Origin: Thereva unica | Lineage: Eukaryota > Arthropoda > Insecta > Diptera > Therevidae | Assembly (NCBI GenBank): GCA_949987705.1 | Contig: OX465283.1 | Span: 49,948,953-50,012,952 of the forward strand | Direction: 5' to 3' | Length of the DNA stretch: 64,000 nt | In this document: piece by piece, positions 1 through 11,200 of the stretch | Position numbering within the stretch: position 1 is the first letter of the stretch | Layout: the number at the start of each line of letters is the position of its first letter | The notes under the pieces: model-generated | The model's input: the letters and a program-made list of their open reading frames with translations, nothing else | The model's database searches: none | What the model was told of the DNA's origin: nothing | Made by a program: the position numbers and the translations under genes

Positions 1-383
1 GATAAGCATTAGATTATTCTAAGTAGGGCTGGAGCAGAAGGCGAGCGAGACTATTTTAAAAATTCAATTATTTATAACTGTTGCGGCTTGTACGCTATGA
101 AGATGTAGTACAAGGATGAGATCCCCACACCTGCTAAACTGGGACCATTCCTGATATCTCGCAGCTGCTCTTTTATACCGTTCAGTAAAAGGGGTGTAAA
201 CATCATCGAGGAATACCGTTAACCGAAAGTATTATGTTTAAAATGCTGATCCACTAAATGCTGTAAAATGTGAGAATTTTATGGTTTGGCAATTCTTTTC
301 TAATATTTTCGACAATCACGTGCGTACCTTTGTGGCAAGCCTATTTGTTTGCTAAGGGCGCTAGCTGCATTGGTCCTAACATT
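1..383. other. unassigned sequence
   Basis: I see no supported gene, RNA or repeat boundary here. The reading frames are short and give no recognisable protein. An RTE-like LINE fragment follows immediately. Confidence 0.4.
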
Positions 384-488
384 GGTCCTACAATCAAGGG
401 GTAGAAGAACACGAGTTTTGAAGTGGGAAAATCATTCACCTGCCTTGGGTCAACAATAGTAGCCGAAAATAGCCTGGAAGCAGAAATA
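384..488 (+). mobile_element. RTE-like LINE fragment (about 105 bp)
   Basis: This stretch aligns by eye with the start of the better preserved RTE-like copy at 50088. Both contain a segment reading roughly ACAATCAAGG...GAACACGAGTTT and then CCTTGGGTCAA. In the intact copy this codes for the stretch around EHEFDVV and YLGS, downstream of the reverse transcriptase core. Here the frame is broken and only about 35 codons remain, so it is inert debris. Confidence 0.65.
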
Positions 489-510
489 ACTCCGATGAAT
501 AATATCCGGG

Positions 511-690
511 CAACTTTTATGCTACGGCCTTCACTTTTAAAGTTATAAGCACTTTTAATGCTAAAATTGGCTCTATTTCGTACTTTTTCAGTATTTTCCC
601 AGCTTATGTCGAAAAGTACCAAAAAAAGGTAGACTTTAACATTAAAAAGGATTATAACTTCAAAAGTCAAGGCCGCCGCATAAAAATTGT
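511..690. repeat. foldback repeat with about 50-bp inverted arms
   Basis: The left arm at about 511-560 (CAACTTTTATGCTACGGCCT onward) is matched in reverse complement by 641-690. The arms are diverged but clearly pair, so the region could form a hairpin. A related sequence lies inverted at about 11030-11200, which shows that it is dispersed and not a local accident. No coding capacity is visible. Confidence 0.6.
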
Positions 691-715
691 CCATACATTA
701 TTCATAGAAAATGGT

Positions 716-1090
716 CCATGTTTTCCAATTTTGAAAAAAAAAATATTGATTAAAAATGATCTCTAATGCCAAACTTTAATTTAACATTATATAGCTCGAT
801 AATGACAGTTCGAAATTCTTATTCCCTAATGCAATTGTGATCTCACTCCAACATAGAGTGAGATGATAATACTCGAGTTATTACATATTTATGTACCCAA
901 ATATATATTAAATTTGTTTGTGTTTTGTTATGTTTAATTTGGTTCAGGAAATTTGTTTTTTTTTCTCGTTATTGTGTACACGAAGCAACTTCCGTTTTAT
1001 ATGGTTGTCCTTGTTGTCTGATCCTGAATTGTGGTAGCTGTAAATAAGTGAGAAGGCAACTTCCGTTTCGTACAACTGTCCTTGTTTTCG
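716..1090. other. AT-rich non-coding stretch
   Basis: There are homopolymer A and T runs and no supported gene. Two imperfect copies of a phrase like GCAACTTCCGTTTxxTA (at about 986 and 1060) suggest a small local duplication. Confidence 0.4.
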
Positions 1091-1094
1091 TTTC

Positions 1095-1290
1095 AGTTTT
1101 CTGAATTCACTCGTACCTGCTCGAATCAATTCAAAATCCCCGGAATGAGAATAACGAAGTTTCACTTCAAAAAAGCTCAACCGAATTTAATGAAACTCTT
1201 TTCAGATCATATTTCCGTTAATCCGCTTCAAAAGACACTTCAACTAAGTCGATTTCTTTTTTGATTCGCGCGATATCGTGCAGGAAAAAA
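1095..1290 (+). repeat. about 130-bp periodic repeat, copy 1
   Basis: The unit includes a clause like TTTCAGATCATAT...GTTAAT, then a phrase resembling CGAAGTCG, then GCGCGATATCGTGCAG. The same order occurs at 21400-21862 and, inverted, at 27655-28000, where more than one unit stands in tandem. I infer a dispersed transposon-borne tandem repeat; it does not encode a recognisable protein. Confidence 0.6.
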
Positions 1291-1859
1291 TTACCCTATA
1301 CGTTCGTATACTCACACACAAACAAATATACTTCTTCTCAAATTTAAATGCTATTGGGACCTTGAAAAATGAAAATACGTTGAAAATTACGATTTCGATT
1401 TTCGGACCGATTATAATAACTTCCCTATAAACTGTGAAGTTAAAAAAGACAGTGGCGTTTCGCGTAGCAACCACTCCGTTTTTTGCAAGTATGTATGTCT
1501 TAAACGGCAAGTGTTAACATAATAAAATAGTTTGTATAAAGTTTGAAAATTATACGATTGTCTACAAAAAATATTTGCATACTTTTTCACAAAAGAAGCC
1601 GATTCCAATAGTCAAGACTTCGGTATTCTTTGGCATGATCGTGACATTATGGTTGGCATACAGTCGGTCATAGCCATAGTCTAGGAACATATCACATGTT
1701 TCCTGAAATAACTACATGAACTTAAGATTTTCTTATTAATTCTATCACCAAAGTAAAAGCTTTTAATCTCTATTTCTATTAAAATTTCGTGCTTAAATCT
1801 TTTTTATAATTAAACAAATCTTACAGAAAATATTGACGGATAATTCACTCTTTTTTCAG
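1291..1859 (+). other. presumed intron upstream of the cuticular-protein exon
   Basis: The sequence is AT-rich with no recognisable coding content. It ends in a pyrimidine-rich tract and CAG at 1857-1859 that makes a good 3' splice site. A weaker acceptor (CTTACAG) ends at about 1826. The upstream donor and 5' exon were not identified and may lie beyond the window. Confidence 0.5.
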
Positions 1860-3938
1860 ACAACATCAATAACTCCAATATCAAGCAGATCTGCGGCAAA
1901 AAGTGACCTAATTGATGGAAACGAATTTTTATCATTGTTTATAGAACAAACGAATATCAATAACAAAGGAACTCACTACGATGATTTCGATTCATCAAAG
2001 TCAACAAATCTAGATGAAGAAGAATCGATCAAAGATAGTATACTAACAATAGACTCTCTTCTATCCAAAGAAGATGAAATATTAGAGGAAGAAAGCTCCA
2101 CACTTTACGGGGAGCGATTAAGAGACCAAATGAAAAACCACAAATATGCCACAAATCTTCAAATGCACGAAGAACGGACTACACCTTCTTTACGAATGAA
2201 TGTAAAACACCAAGAAGACAGTGATAGTTCTAAGCGGCAAGTTGTTAAATTCGTAACATCTGGAAGTAAAATTGTGTTTCTCGAAGAAATAATATCGAGG
2301 AATGATTCGAGAACGAATTTTCCTTCGCCATTCAATGAACAAAAACAAGAAAATTCAAAAACCAATTCCTCATCATCAGATATTAAAGTGATCTCAGTTA
2401 GTGTGTCATCAACAGTTGGACGATCCCAAAATTCGTCTAATGGTAACTCAAAAACTGATGACTTAGTAGGTCTTACACCAGTAGAAACGATACAAGACAA
2501 TGACAGTCCGTTTGACGACGACAGTAGCAGCGCGAAGAATGACTTCATTAACCGATCGCATAAAAGTGAGTTTTCCATTGAGGAATCAGAACCTGTAACC
2601 CAGGAATCGGTGTCGGATTCTGTGAACGGTGAATCAACCAATATCCATAGCATTCTTGCTCCACCCAGTTCAATAAATCAATCACCACAACAAAACCAGC
2701 AACAGCAGCAGCAGCAACCACAACAACAACATCATATGACAGCCGGAGCTGGCCGCATGCAGCGAAAACAAGACAAATTGGTCCCATTTCAAACAGTCAT
2801 TTATCATGATACGCACTTCAACAAAGACGGTAGTGCACAGCCAAGATCAGTTTCATACAGCTCATTAGCGCAGACTATCGATGAGCTAAATTCATGGAAG
2901 GATCTTGACAGTCTATTAGAAGCTAAGCAAAATGTCAGTGAGAGATTGATGACGAAACCTGAAAATTTTCAGGAGCATCCAAAAGATTATGGTGAACCAG
3001 AAAAGGTTTACTCTGAACCATCCAAGTTTTACTCGCAGCCAGCAAAGATGTATGGTGAGCCATCAAAGTTTTACTCGGAGCCATCTAAGGTTTATTCAGA
3101 ACCAGCGAAAATTTATGGGCAGCCAGAAAAGCAGTATGGTGAGCCTTCGAAGATTTATTCGGAACCGGCCAAGGTGTACTCGGAACCGGCTAAAGTATAC
3201 TCCGAGCCTGCCAAAGTCTATGGTGAACCTTCAAAGGTTTACTGGCCATTGACAACCACTGCCCAGCCACCAACACAAACCACCAGTATTTCCCCGACAC
3301 CTACAACTCGAAACCCCAATTCACGTCGGATCATCTTTAATCTAGACAAATTACCGTACGACTTGCTCAATGCTCCCGAGTCCAGCAAGCCGCTCTTGGA
3401 GCCAGATTTATCAGGAGGTCGGGGCCCACGTCCATCAGCGCCAATCATTCCCAAAAGTCATCAACAAAAGTCTGAACCGCCGAACAGCCACTTGCATGCT
3501 CATAGCCATCAAAGAGGCACCGCCCAGCCAACTAAAGGAGCCTTTAGCAATGCTAGAGATCTAGTCACGGAACGACCGCGTTTCACCTTTCCGTCTGCAA
3601 TAACTCAAAGCCCCGAGCAGATCTACACGCCAACGCCAGAGCAGAACTACGAGGTAGAAGAGTCCGTCAGCGTAATGACCAACGGTCGAGCTCACGGGGT
3701 CCAGCCGATAACACCCACAACTACACCCGCGGACGACGCGAAAGTAGGCTATGTGGTCGAGGGGCGCAATTACCGAAAATACAGGGTTGAAGAGAAAACC
3801 CCTGATGGGTTTATAGTCGGAGAATACGGGGTAGTTAGCCACAACGACGGAAGTCTCAGGGGTGTCCGGTATACCGCGGACTCGAACATCAATCCGAGCC
3901 TCATTCATGACGCCTTGATGAAGTTTTTAGCTTTGTGA
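1860..3938 (+). CDS. cuticular protein with RR-like chitin-binding domain, 3' exon
   Basis: This is a long open exon, most likely the last exon of a secreted cuticle protein. The frame is open from an ATG at 1833, but that reading has no signal peptide. A strong acceptor (TTTTTTCAG) ends at 1859, so I start the exon at 1860, phase 0. Numbering residues from the 1833 ATG, it holds an acidic Ser/Asn-rich region (about 10-280), a glutamine run (287-301), twelve heptads of the form xY[GS][EQ]P[SAE]K (385-468), a Pro/Thr-rich linker, and a C-terminal domain (about 638-701). That domain includes TPDGFIVGEYGVV and GVRYTADSNINP and fits the Rebers-Riddiford/chitin_bind_4 pattern of spaced Gly, Tyr and YTAD. 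The family binds chitin in cuticle. The heptads resemble structural repeats that could be cross-linked through tyrosine, which is inference. The stop codon is at 3936-3938. Confidence 0.78.
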   Translation, partial: TTSITPISSRSAAKSDLIDGNEFLSLFIEQTNINNKGTHYDDFDSSKSTNLDEEESIKDSILTIDSLLSKEDEILEEESSTLYGERLRDQMKNHKYATNLQMHEERTTPSLRMNVKHQEDSDSSKRQVVKFVTSGSKIVFLEEIISRNDSRTNFPSPFNEQKQENSKTNSSSSDIKVISVSVSSTVGRSQNSSNGNSKTDDLVGLTPVETIQDNDSPFDDDSSSAKNDFINRSHKSEFSIEESEPVTQESVSDSVNGESTNIHSILAPPSSINQSPQQNQQQQQQQPQQQHHMTAGAGRMQRKQDKLVPFQTVIYHDTHFNKDGSAQPRSVSYSSLAQTIDELNSWKDLDSLLEAKQNVSERLMTKPENFQEHPKDYGEPEKVYSEPSKFYSQPAKMYGEPSKFYSEPSKVYSEPAKIYGQPEKQYGEPSKIYSEPAKVYSEPAKVYSEPAKVYGEPSKVYWPLTTTAQPPTQTTSISPTPTTRNPNSRRIIFNLDKLPYDLLNAPESSKPLLEPDLSGGRGPRPSAPIIPKSHQQKSEPPNSHLHAHSHQRGTAQPTKGAFSNARDLVTERPRFTFPSAITQSPEQIYTPTPEQNYEVEESVSVMTNGRAHGVQPITPTTTPADDAKVGYVVEGRNYRKYRVEEKTPDGFIVGEYGVVSHNDGSLRGVRYTADSNINPSLIHDALMKFLAL

Positions 3939-4250
3939 GAATGGAGGATAATTAGGCGAGATTTTAATTTTTCTTAGATAAAAATTTATTATGAATACTT
4001 CTTTTGTAATAAATTAATTGGTATCTAGTATTTACTAGAACGAGAATGCTTTCGAATCAGTGGCGATTTTGAACGAGTATGGAGGAAGATTGATGATACT
4101 CTTTAGGGACCGAACGAGTTAACTTAGATGTTATTATCCTTATATTGTGATAGTAGATGTATAGTTATCCTTAATATGCTGCTGAGATGACATTAGTGAA
4201 GTAGGATTTTAAGACAAGACGGGGATATCTGTATCCGAACAGAAATAAAT
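3939..4250 (+). terminator. 3' UTR with polyadenylation signals
   Basis: After the stop codon at 3938 there are two canonical AATAAA hexamers, at 4008-4013 and 4244-4249. Either could end the cuticular-protein transcript. No transcript evidence is available to choose between them. Confidence 0.55.
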
Positions 4251-4690
4251 GAGTTTCTTTCAAGCCAATGAAGTAGAATTCAGTTTTTTTTTTTTAAATT
4301 CTTTAAATTAATAATTTCTAAACTTTGGATAGGACTTACAAAAAGGTAAATTGTAAATATCATGTTTTTTTTCGAATCAAAATTTTAAAAATAACAAATT
4401 CATATGGCAGAAATCTAATTTAACAATTAAATCACTTAATCCATTTATTTTTTGGATTAAATTTTTATGAGATCATTATTCATTAAATAATTGGACAAAG
4501 AATGATATGATAGCATCTCCCTCTCGCATAAATATTCTCAAAAGAGTCGTGTGATATTAAACAATAAACAATGGACAATAAATCTATAAAATATTTGTAT
4601 GTAGGTATTATTAGGCATACGTCATAAAATATTACCATCAAAAATGTTGAAGAAAATTCGAACAAGCAAGAGCTCAAAATGAGCCCCCCC
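4251..4690. other. AT-rich stretch without gene
   Basis: There are T runs and AT-rich sequence, with a C9 homopolymer at about 4684 next to the LINE fragment that follows. No supported coding region. Confidence 0.4.
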
Positions 4691-4694
4691 CCCT

Positions 4695-5330
4695 GCTAAC
4701 AGTTTTCATAAGGACTTTCCGCTCGAACACAGCTAAAAAGGAACACAGGATCTACATCTGAGACTGATAAGATCAACATCTTACACAAAAGCCGTTTGGA
4801 TATGATGATCTGATGTTTGGATTTGGAGATCTTTGAATATAGTATCTTATTAGCTTTTGGCAACCATGTGCGTAATTCTGGTTCCAGGCTGTTGTTGGGT
4901 GCATTATTGGCCCGAGTTCTGTGAGGTAGGTATTGTAATACTTCAAATTCATGCGCCTCTATACTGGTTGTGAGTCGCAGACGATCGTTATCGGTATAGC
5001 CCTAGGTTTTCGTATCGCCTGATAATTCGATATGGTTGCCAAACCCTCGATATTGGCCCAATGAAGACTGTGTCGGCCTAATCTTGTATTAAGATGGACC
5101 ACTTGCTTTCACACCGAAATCCCGAATCATTTTCTCCAATGCTTTGTTGAAGAGGAGGCAACCCAGATTTTTCCCTTGTTGGAGTTTATTATATCCAATA
5201 TTTCTCCGAGTCATGGTAGAATTTTCATTTTGTTTTCGAAGCCATGATGGTTGTAGGTTGAAGTGCTGATAGGAACCCTCTGACCTTGCCTCATGTGGAT
5301 CCTATTAGGCCCAAAAAGGAATCTGACGCC
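4695..5330 (-). pseudogene. degenerate RTE-like LINE fragment
   Basis: Read on the minus strand, the remnants follow the order of the intact copy at 50088. There is a stretch like EAHEFEVLQYL, then an N-S-E-P-E-like segment, then KANK, and next the region corresponding to SKLLLYK...FERK near 4740-4800. Many frameshifts and stops are present. The upstream part (about 5130-5330) is weaker and its assignment is less sure. It is an old 5'-truncated insertion near the 3' end of the cuticular-protein gene. Confidence 0.55.
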
Positions 5331-5494
5331 TTGCCCATCATGAATGGAAAGTAGTGGCTGAACATTTTGAGATATTCGGCGTGGATATATGAGTAATAAC
5401 TGCAGCGGTGTCGAAAGCTTTATATTTTTAAACGCGAGCTGAAATTAACCAATACCATCGCCCAATTGAGTACGTCCAATGCTATTTGACCTCT

Positions 5495-5757
5495 GCACCG
5501 ACCAAACAGCGCAAGTTCGAGCGAATTGTTGTACTGAACTTCAGTTTTAGCCTCAGTTCCAATACATTTTCACATATTGAACTCAAGAAAAATCAAGACT
5601 GAGTTCGCCCAACAGAAATTAAGGGTGAAAGTAAAAGCTCGCTTAAAAGAGAGTAACCAACTGGTGTAATGAAATATCATTCCAGTGAGCTTTTGCACTT
5701 CTGGCGAAAAAGCAACAACAATTTCAAGCACGAACTGAACATGTCAGCCGGTGAAGC
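5495..5757 (+). mobile_element. CTTCACCGG-type MITE, copy 1
   Basis: This is about 260 bp and shared with 18885-19130 (same orientation) and 9862-10133 (inverted). Common phrases include AAAAGCTCGCT.GAAAGAGAG, ATTCCAGTGAGCTTTTGCA and AAGCAACAACAATTTCAAGC. The right end carries GCCGGTGAAGCC. The left end matches only loosely (GCACCGACC). There is no coding capacity, so I call it a non-autonomous element. Confidence 0.65.
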
Positions 5758-6592
5758 CACTTATACGGATTGAAATAAGGCTGGTGAAGCCAGAATATAA
5801 ACAAAGTTTCAGCTTAAATCTCTTTAAAAAGCTCCCCGAATGCGTAAGACAGGTCTTGCCCTATTTCATTTGTAATAAGGTTTGTCTGATAGGACCGTTA
5901 TGTGAAATTGATAGGGCATGCTTCATTTTTTTTGTGTGGTACCCATAAGGAATCTAATGGGAGAGCCCTCTGTCATCATGCCCCTTATTTGCTACATGCG
6001 GTTTTCATGAAGTACCCACGGGAAATCCGAAACGAAAATCATTCAAATTTTCTAATAATACAAAAAAATGCAAATTCCAAAGACAAATTAGCCCAACTGC
6101 TTTGCTGGAGCTTTCTTAGGTTTAACGAAATTCAACACAGCCACGTTTCCATGACTGATACCTGTAAGTCAGCGTGAAATTTGCAAGGACACTTATGTAA
6201 TCGGAAATATTATGCCAAGAACCCGAATTCTTCCATGGATTTTTAGAGCTCTACTAACGTTCATATAGTGCGTTTCCTTGATAGCTTGAGTTCTCAAAAG
6301 CTTGAAAATCTAATGAACTCAAGCGTGGTTTTGCAATGAGCTTGAAATAAGCTTTAGTTCTTAAGCTGCTTTTGACTACGACTGAACAATTTCGAGCACT
6401 CAAGCTTTCGAGCCCAGTTTACATGACAAACACTCGAGCCGACTATAAAACTATTTTTGTTCAATTCCAGTCGAGCTGTTCTCGTTTACATTTGTACTTG
6501 AAGTTTCCCAGTACGAAGTAGAAGAATTCACTGATGCATGAAAAAGCTATGCTTAGGTTGCTTTAAAGTGCTTTCCTTCCGTATCCCCATTA
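5758..6592. other. intergenic, no gene supported
   Basis: There are short ORFs only. Several TTGAG/CTCAAG-like words around 6270-6480 give a locally repetitive look, but I could not define a unit. Confidence 0.4.
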
Positions 6593-6760
6593 GTGATGAG
6601 TAAAAATGCTCTTGCTCTTGCATTCTTGTCTTGTTCTTGCACATTTAGCAAGACCAAGAACAAGACTTAGCATAATGCTTGCAAGAACAAAAACAAGATT
6701 AACTGTGCAAGAACAAGACCCAGAGCAAGAATTTAGCAAGATTCTTGCAAAATTTTCATC
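6593..6760. mobile_element. TAGTGATGAGCAAGA MITE, copy A (partial)
   Basis: It starts with TAGTGATGAGTAAAAATGC, then runs of TCTTG and its complement CAAGA, which can fold back on each other. It lacks a clean right terminus. Better copies lie at 6918-7168 and 39986-40198. Confidence 0.55.
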
Positions 6761-6917
6761 TAAATTCATTCTTTTAAAAACAAAAAATATAAATTTGATT
6801 ATGACGTTCAAGTAATTATGATATAAACACATGTGTGTATATTTAATTTTTAGTATGATAATTGTAAAAGCATTTGCACATAAGTACATAATGACTTTGC
6901 ATGCATTGTGCACCAAC

Positions 6918-7168
6918 TAGTGATGAGCAAGAATGGTCTTGTTCTTGCAGTCTTGTCTTGTTCTTGCACATTTAGCTTAGGGATGCCAAACTGGATGACA
7001 TAGGTTAAGAATCGGGACCGGTGGAGAGAACAGTTGCGAGAGGCCAGGACCGGATCCCGGTTAAAGAAGAAGAACAAGAACAAGACTTAGTTATGCTTAC
7101 AAGAACAAGAACAAGACAAGAACAAGACTAGATTAGTCTTGTCTTGTTCTTGCTTTTGCTCATCACTA
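6918..7168. mobile_element. TAGTGATGAGCAAGA MITE, copy B
   Basis: The ends are TAGTGATGAGCAAGAATGG on the left and, inverted, TTTTGCTCATCACTA on the right. The arms are made of repeated TCTTG-like pentamers (TCTTGTTCTTGC), so the whole element is a strong potential hairpin. A 3'-end fragment of an RTE-like LINE sits inside it. The TA at the ends may be part of the element or a TA target duplication. Confidence 0.7.
6973..7074 (+). mobile_element. RTE-like LINE 3' end (about 100 bp)
   Basis: This matches the last codons of the copy at 50088: GGGATGCCAAACTGGATGAC, then CGGGACCGGTGGAGAGAACA, then CCGGATCCCGGTT, followed by an AAGAAG tail. It is a very short 5'-truncated insertion within the MITE, so it is younger than the MITE copy. 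Confidence 0.8.
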
Positions 7169-9861
7169 ATCCCTATCCATATCTTTTTAGCTTTTTTTGC
7201 ATATAATTAATATAATTAAGAAGCAGTTTGCTCGAGTTTCTTCTAATTAGCTTCCTGGGAAGCTATTTAGAAGTTTTAGGTTTGGCAAGCAGTGAAGCAG
7301 ATTTCTGCTTCTTTGGAAGCACAAAAGAAGGTTTCGCCCTTCTTTTTTGAGTAATAAAAAATAGTGTTAAAAAATAAATATTTTAACTTCAATAACTGTT
7401 TTAAATGTAAGTTAAAATTAGTCCAGGCGCTAAAAATTGTACTAAAACCTGATACTAAAGAAAAAAAGGGAAAAGTTGGGAAAATTCTCGGGAAAACTTG
7501 TAAAATTGATATTCAACTCGGAAGTGGTTGAAAATTTCAAAGGAACAACTTGTAGAGCCTGAAAATCTACACAAAAAACGTGTACATACTTTTTCGAAAA
7601 TTGCTTCCTATGGGAGATAATGAGCTATAATTGATCTATCCATTCCGCGCGAACTCAGGATATTATAAAATTTACATTGACGCTCGACTGAAATCTTTAT
7701 AACCCCCTTGTTTTTGATCAAAATTCATAAACTAAAAAGTCAAATTGCAGTAGGCGACAAGAGGACTTGTTTTTTTGTAGCTTCGTGTTTCTTCCATCGA
7801 AAGACTTGGTGCAGCCTGCTACATGTTGCCTTAAAGTCGCCTCAGTGGGATTGCGCCTTTACAAACAATCACCAAGCGAATTAAGTTTAATGGGAACCCA
7901 AATTTCACCATAATATTATACAGAGCTTTTCTGTACACATTACGCCGAAAACATTAAGTGCTAAAACGTCTTGGTCAGTGATACCACAGGCTCTTGAAAC
8001 CTTTTGTTATACAAATAATACTTTCAAAATGAATTTGGATGACAAGTGCATGAAGGTTTTATGGCATGGTATTAATAATAAACTAAAAAATTAATTTTAT
8101 TAGTCACATTGCTTTAAATGTTCAATTCAAACCACTAAGCTGCCAACACTCCCTAATAGGATATAATAAAAACATAACTTTAAAAGGTTTCCATTTACGT
8201 AACAACGCAATGGGAAAAAACGATCTAAATTTAATTGCCGAGATTACTGTGTACTGCCATACTATATCCTAGACTAAAACATTTCCGCATTTAAAATACC
8301 CTAAAAATCATGTAAGTCGATTTTTATTATCCATAATCCATTCTAAAGAAAAATAAAATTTCATTTTAACTTTCACCATTCACACTATAACTCAAATAAA
8401 ACTGCCAATGATTATTATTGCCGCATTCGGTGCAATTCATTTAAAATCAAAATAACCAACAAAACTTGAAGTTTACACGTTTATTACTGACGTTGGAGTA
8501 TCCAATCCAGGTAAAGGTGTTCTGGTGCCCCCCAGTAATACCCCAACATTCACGTATTCATTATTGGCATTGAAAATTCGCAGAGACAAATTATTTTCAA
8601 TCATATTTTCCGGTTCGTTAGTGACTTTTTATCTTATTTTTTATTTTTTGCTGAATTTTATCTATACTCACAATCATTGCGGGGGCGTGCATATAATATC
8701 TAAGCCAAGATATGAGAATTATACTAAGCAAACTGTAACGACTGCCAACTGTAAGACAAATCTTAATTCTTTTCTTGTACTAAACCGGAGCTAAAATCGG
8801 CTACAGATATCCTAATATAGAATTTTATGAATAATAATTAATCAAAATATGTTTTTTTATTTTTTTTTATTTTGATTCTTGTCTTAGCAGCATAAGAATT
8901 AATTTTTAAGTATTTTAACAACAACAAAAAAAATGAAACTTTCACAAGTAGACAGCTGTAGTCAGTAGCAGCGTTCAATGATTCAACAAGTATTTTTTTT
9001 TTTCATAGTGACTAAGTTATATTCTAAAGTAAACTATGCAAATTTTCTAGGTTAAGTGAAACGATGGACTCCAATTCGCTAATTGTAAAACTATGAGTAA
9101 AAGTATAAATAGCAATTAGATAAATAAATACTATGTTTCCTAGAAATTAAATATTTGTATTACTGAATATGAAAAAAATGATGCCAATATTATAAAATGT
9201 ATAACTGTAACCTACGCGTACATTTAATTTTCACAATTATGTTGCAACAAGCATATTTAGTCGGTGCTTCTTATTGATGATTTTTTAAGTGTAATATTAC
9301 TGCCTAAAATTTGTAAATAAAGTTTTTAGTCAATCATGTTGTTTTGTTTTCTAATGTATAATTATTTCTCAACATCATCATCGCTACAGCTATATATAAG
9401 AGATAAAGTTGATTTCTGAGCTAATAAATAATATGGCAGAATCAGTTTCTAGATTTTCCAGGCAACACAATCCTGTGCCTAGTACTTCTAAAGTTCAGTC
9501 AAAATAGATATAGATATAGTCTAGGCATGCATAAAGCGGTGGCGGTGAACCTCGAGTTTGAACTCTTGATGTTGTATGAGTTCAGAAGCAAATGTCTGCG
9601 TTGGAGGAAGATATCCTAGTTGGAATCGTACGCCTCCTGAAAATGGTGGATTCCGCTAAATAGCTGACAAGAGCTCTGAAGTCCGCTAGCTCCAGACTAC
9701 CAAGCGAAACAAAGAGATATGTCGTCCGCTAGGTAAAGACCTAACCTTAGTGGAACTTTGATCCCCGATTAATCAGTTAACCCGACAAGATGCGTTATTA
9801 GAGCCCTGTATACCCTTAAAAAACCACATAATGCCCCGTCTTCACCTACCCCAGCTCAAAA
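7169..9861. other. long AT-rich stretch without recognised genes
   Basis: No reading frame here resembles a protein I know, and the longest is 89 codons (8525-8794). There are many AATAAA-like words and T runs. No repeats shared with the rest of the window were noticed. Confidence 0.4.
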
Positions 9862-10133
9862 ACGGCCAGTTCAATCCTTCACCGGCTAAAGTCCAGTTCA
9901 TGTTCAATTCGTGCTTTAAATAGTTGTCGCTTTTTCGGAGAAGAAAGAAATGCAAAAGTTTACTGGAATGACATTCTATTATTCCAGTTCATTACTCTCT
10001 TTTGAGTGAGTTCGGCAAACTGAGGCCTGTTTTATCCTCAGTTAAATATGTGGAAATTGTTTACGAACTGCGGTTATTTTAAAATTCAGTTCACGAATTT
10101 GCTCGAACTTGCGCAGTTCGACCGGTGAAGTCA
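9862..10133 (-). mobile_element. CTTCACCGG-type MITE, copy 2
   Basis: This is an inverted copy relative to 5495-5757. It is the copy with the best termini: CTTCACCGGCTAAAGTCCAG at the left and CGACCGGTGAAGTC at the right, giving a short terminal inverted repeat of about 9 bp. The interior includes GAATTCGTGCTT-like and ATTACTCTCTTTTGAGTGAG phrases shared with the other copies. Confidence 0.7.
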
Positions 10134-11029
10134 GGGTATAATGTAATTGATCAAAGCAATAATGCTGATTCTATTATTAAAATATTGAAACTCCCTGCTT
10201 AAAACATCAATATAAATTAAACGTCGAGTTTGCCACTCGATCGGAAGGCGGGAAGTACTTTCCCTTTGTCTAGCAAATATATATGATACATTTTCCCGTA
10301 CAATTGCCATTTATGAGATATCGCCATTTAAAATACTCTATGCGCTTATTACGTGGCTGATACTTTCAAGGGTGATTGCGTGTTTAGAGAAAAAAATATT
10401 CTAGAGAGGGGGCTATCCCCACTATTCACTAATATAGAGAGTCTTCACAAAAAAAACTTTTGACCTTGAATAAAAAAATTTCCCGCCGACCGATCGCGTG
10501 GCAGATTCTATATTTTATTGATAATGATGTTTTAAGAGCTATACCAATTACCAGAAAATTCAGAGCTATCAACCAGTTTGAGCTTTATTAGTCAGGGGGC
10601 CAAAAGAGGAGGAAGAGGGAGCCCCAAAGTCGATCTTACAAGGATAACTTGGCTGGGATTGCCAAAGCAATAATACACTCAATTAAAAATAAAAAAATGG
10701 GCTTACAGCGGGCGAACCACGGCCGCTTGGATTTTAAAGTGGATATGATGGCCGTAGGAGCGAAAGTCACACTTTTCCCCAAACACCACACGACTAAATG
10801 AGCTCAGTAAATAAAATAAAATAAAATAAGATAAATATAAAAGTGATCTAACAGCCGTGCATAAGGTGAGATGGATTGGAAAGGGGATCCTAGAGAAAAA
10901 ACGCACAATATATTCTATAACTGTAACGAGAAAAATCATGCTTTTGGAACGACATTCATTATAAGAAAACAAACTAAACATGTAGTAATGGGGTTTGCCG
11001 CTATAGACAAAGGAATATGTAGAATACGT
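10134..11029. other. intergenic with a short AAATA microsatellite
   Basis: A (AAATA)n tract lies at about 10808-10832. The phrase TTACAGCGGGCGAAC at about 10704 recurs at about 39935, so this part probably contains unclassified repeat. No gene supported. Confidence 0.4.
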
Positions 11030-11200
11030 ATAAGATGAAGATTGGCCTTAATTGGTGCTTTTCGACAAAACTCAGGTGAAAAAATACTAAAAAAGGACGA
11101 AATAGAGCAAATTTCAACATAAGAATTGCTTATAACTTCAAAAGTAAAAGTCGTAGCATAATAGTTGTTGAACATTATTCATAGGAAATTGTCCAATTTA
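11030..11200 (-). repeat. second copy of the foldback repeat seen at 511-690
   Basis: In reverse complement this carries TTATGCTACGACTTTTACTT, GAAGTTATAAGCA, then CTCTATTTCGT and GTCGAAAAG, in the same order as the copy at 511-690. It is diverged and non-coding. Confidence 0.55.

Noticed and set aside
2159..2787. Antisense frames inside the cuticular-protein exon
   Set aside because: Shadows of a real coding exon; the + strand protein has a recognisable domain and a consistent exon structure.
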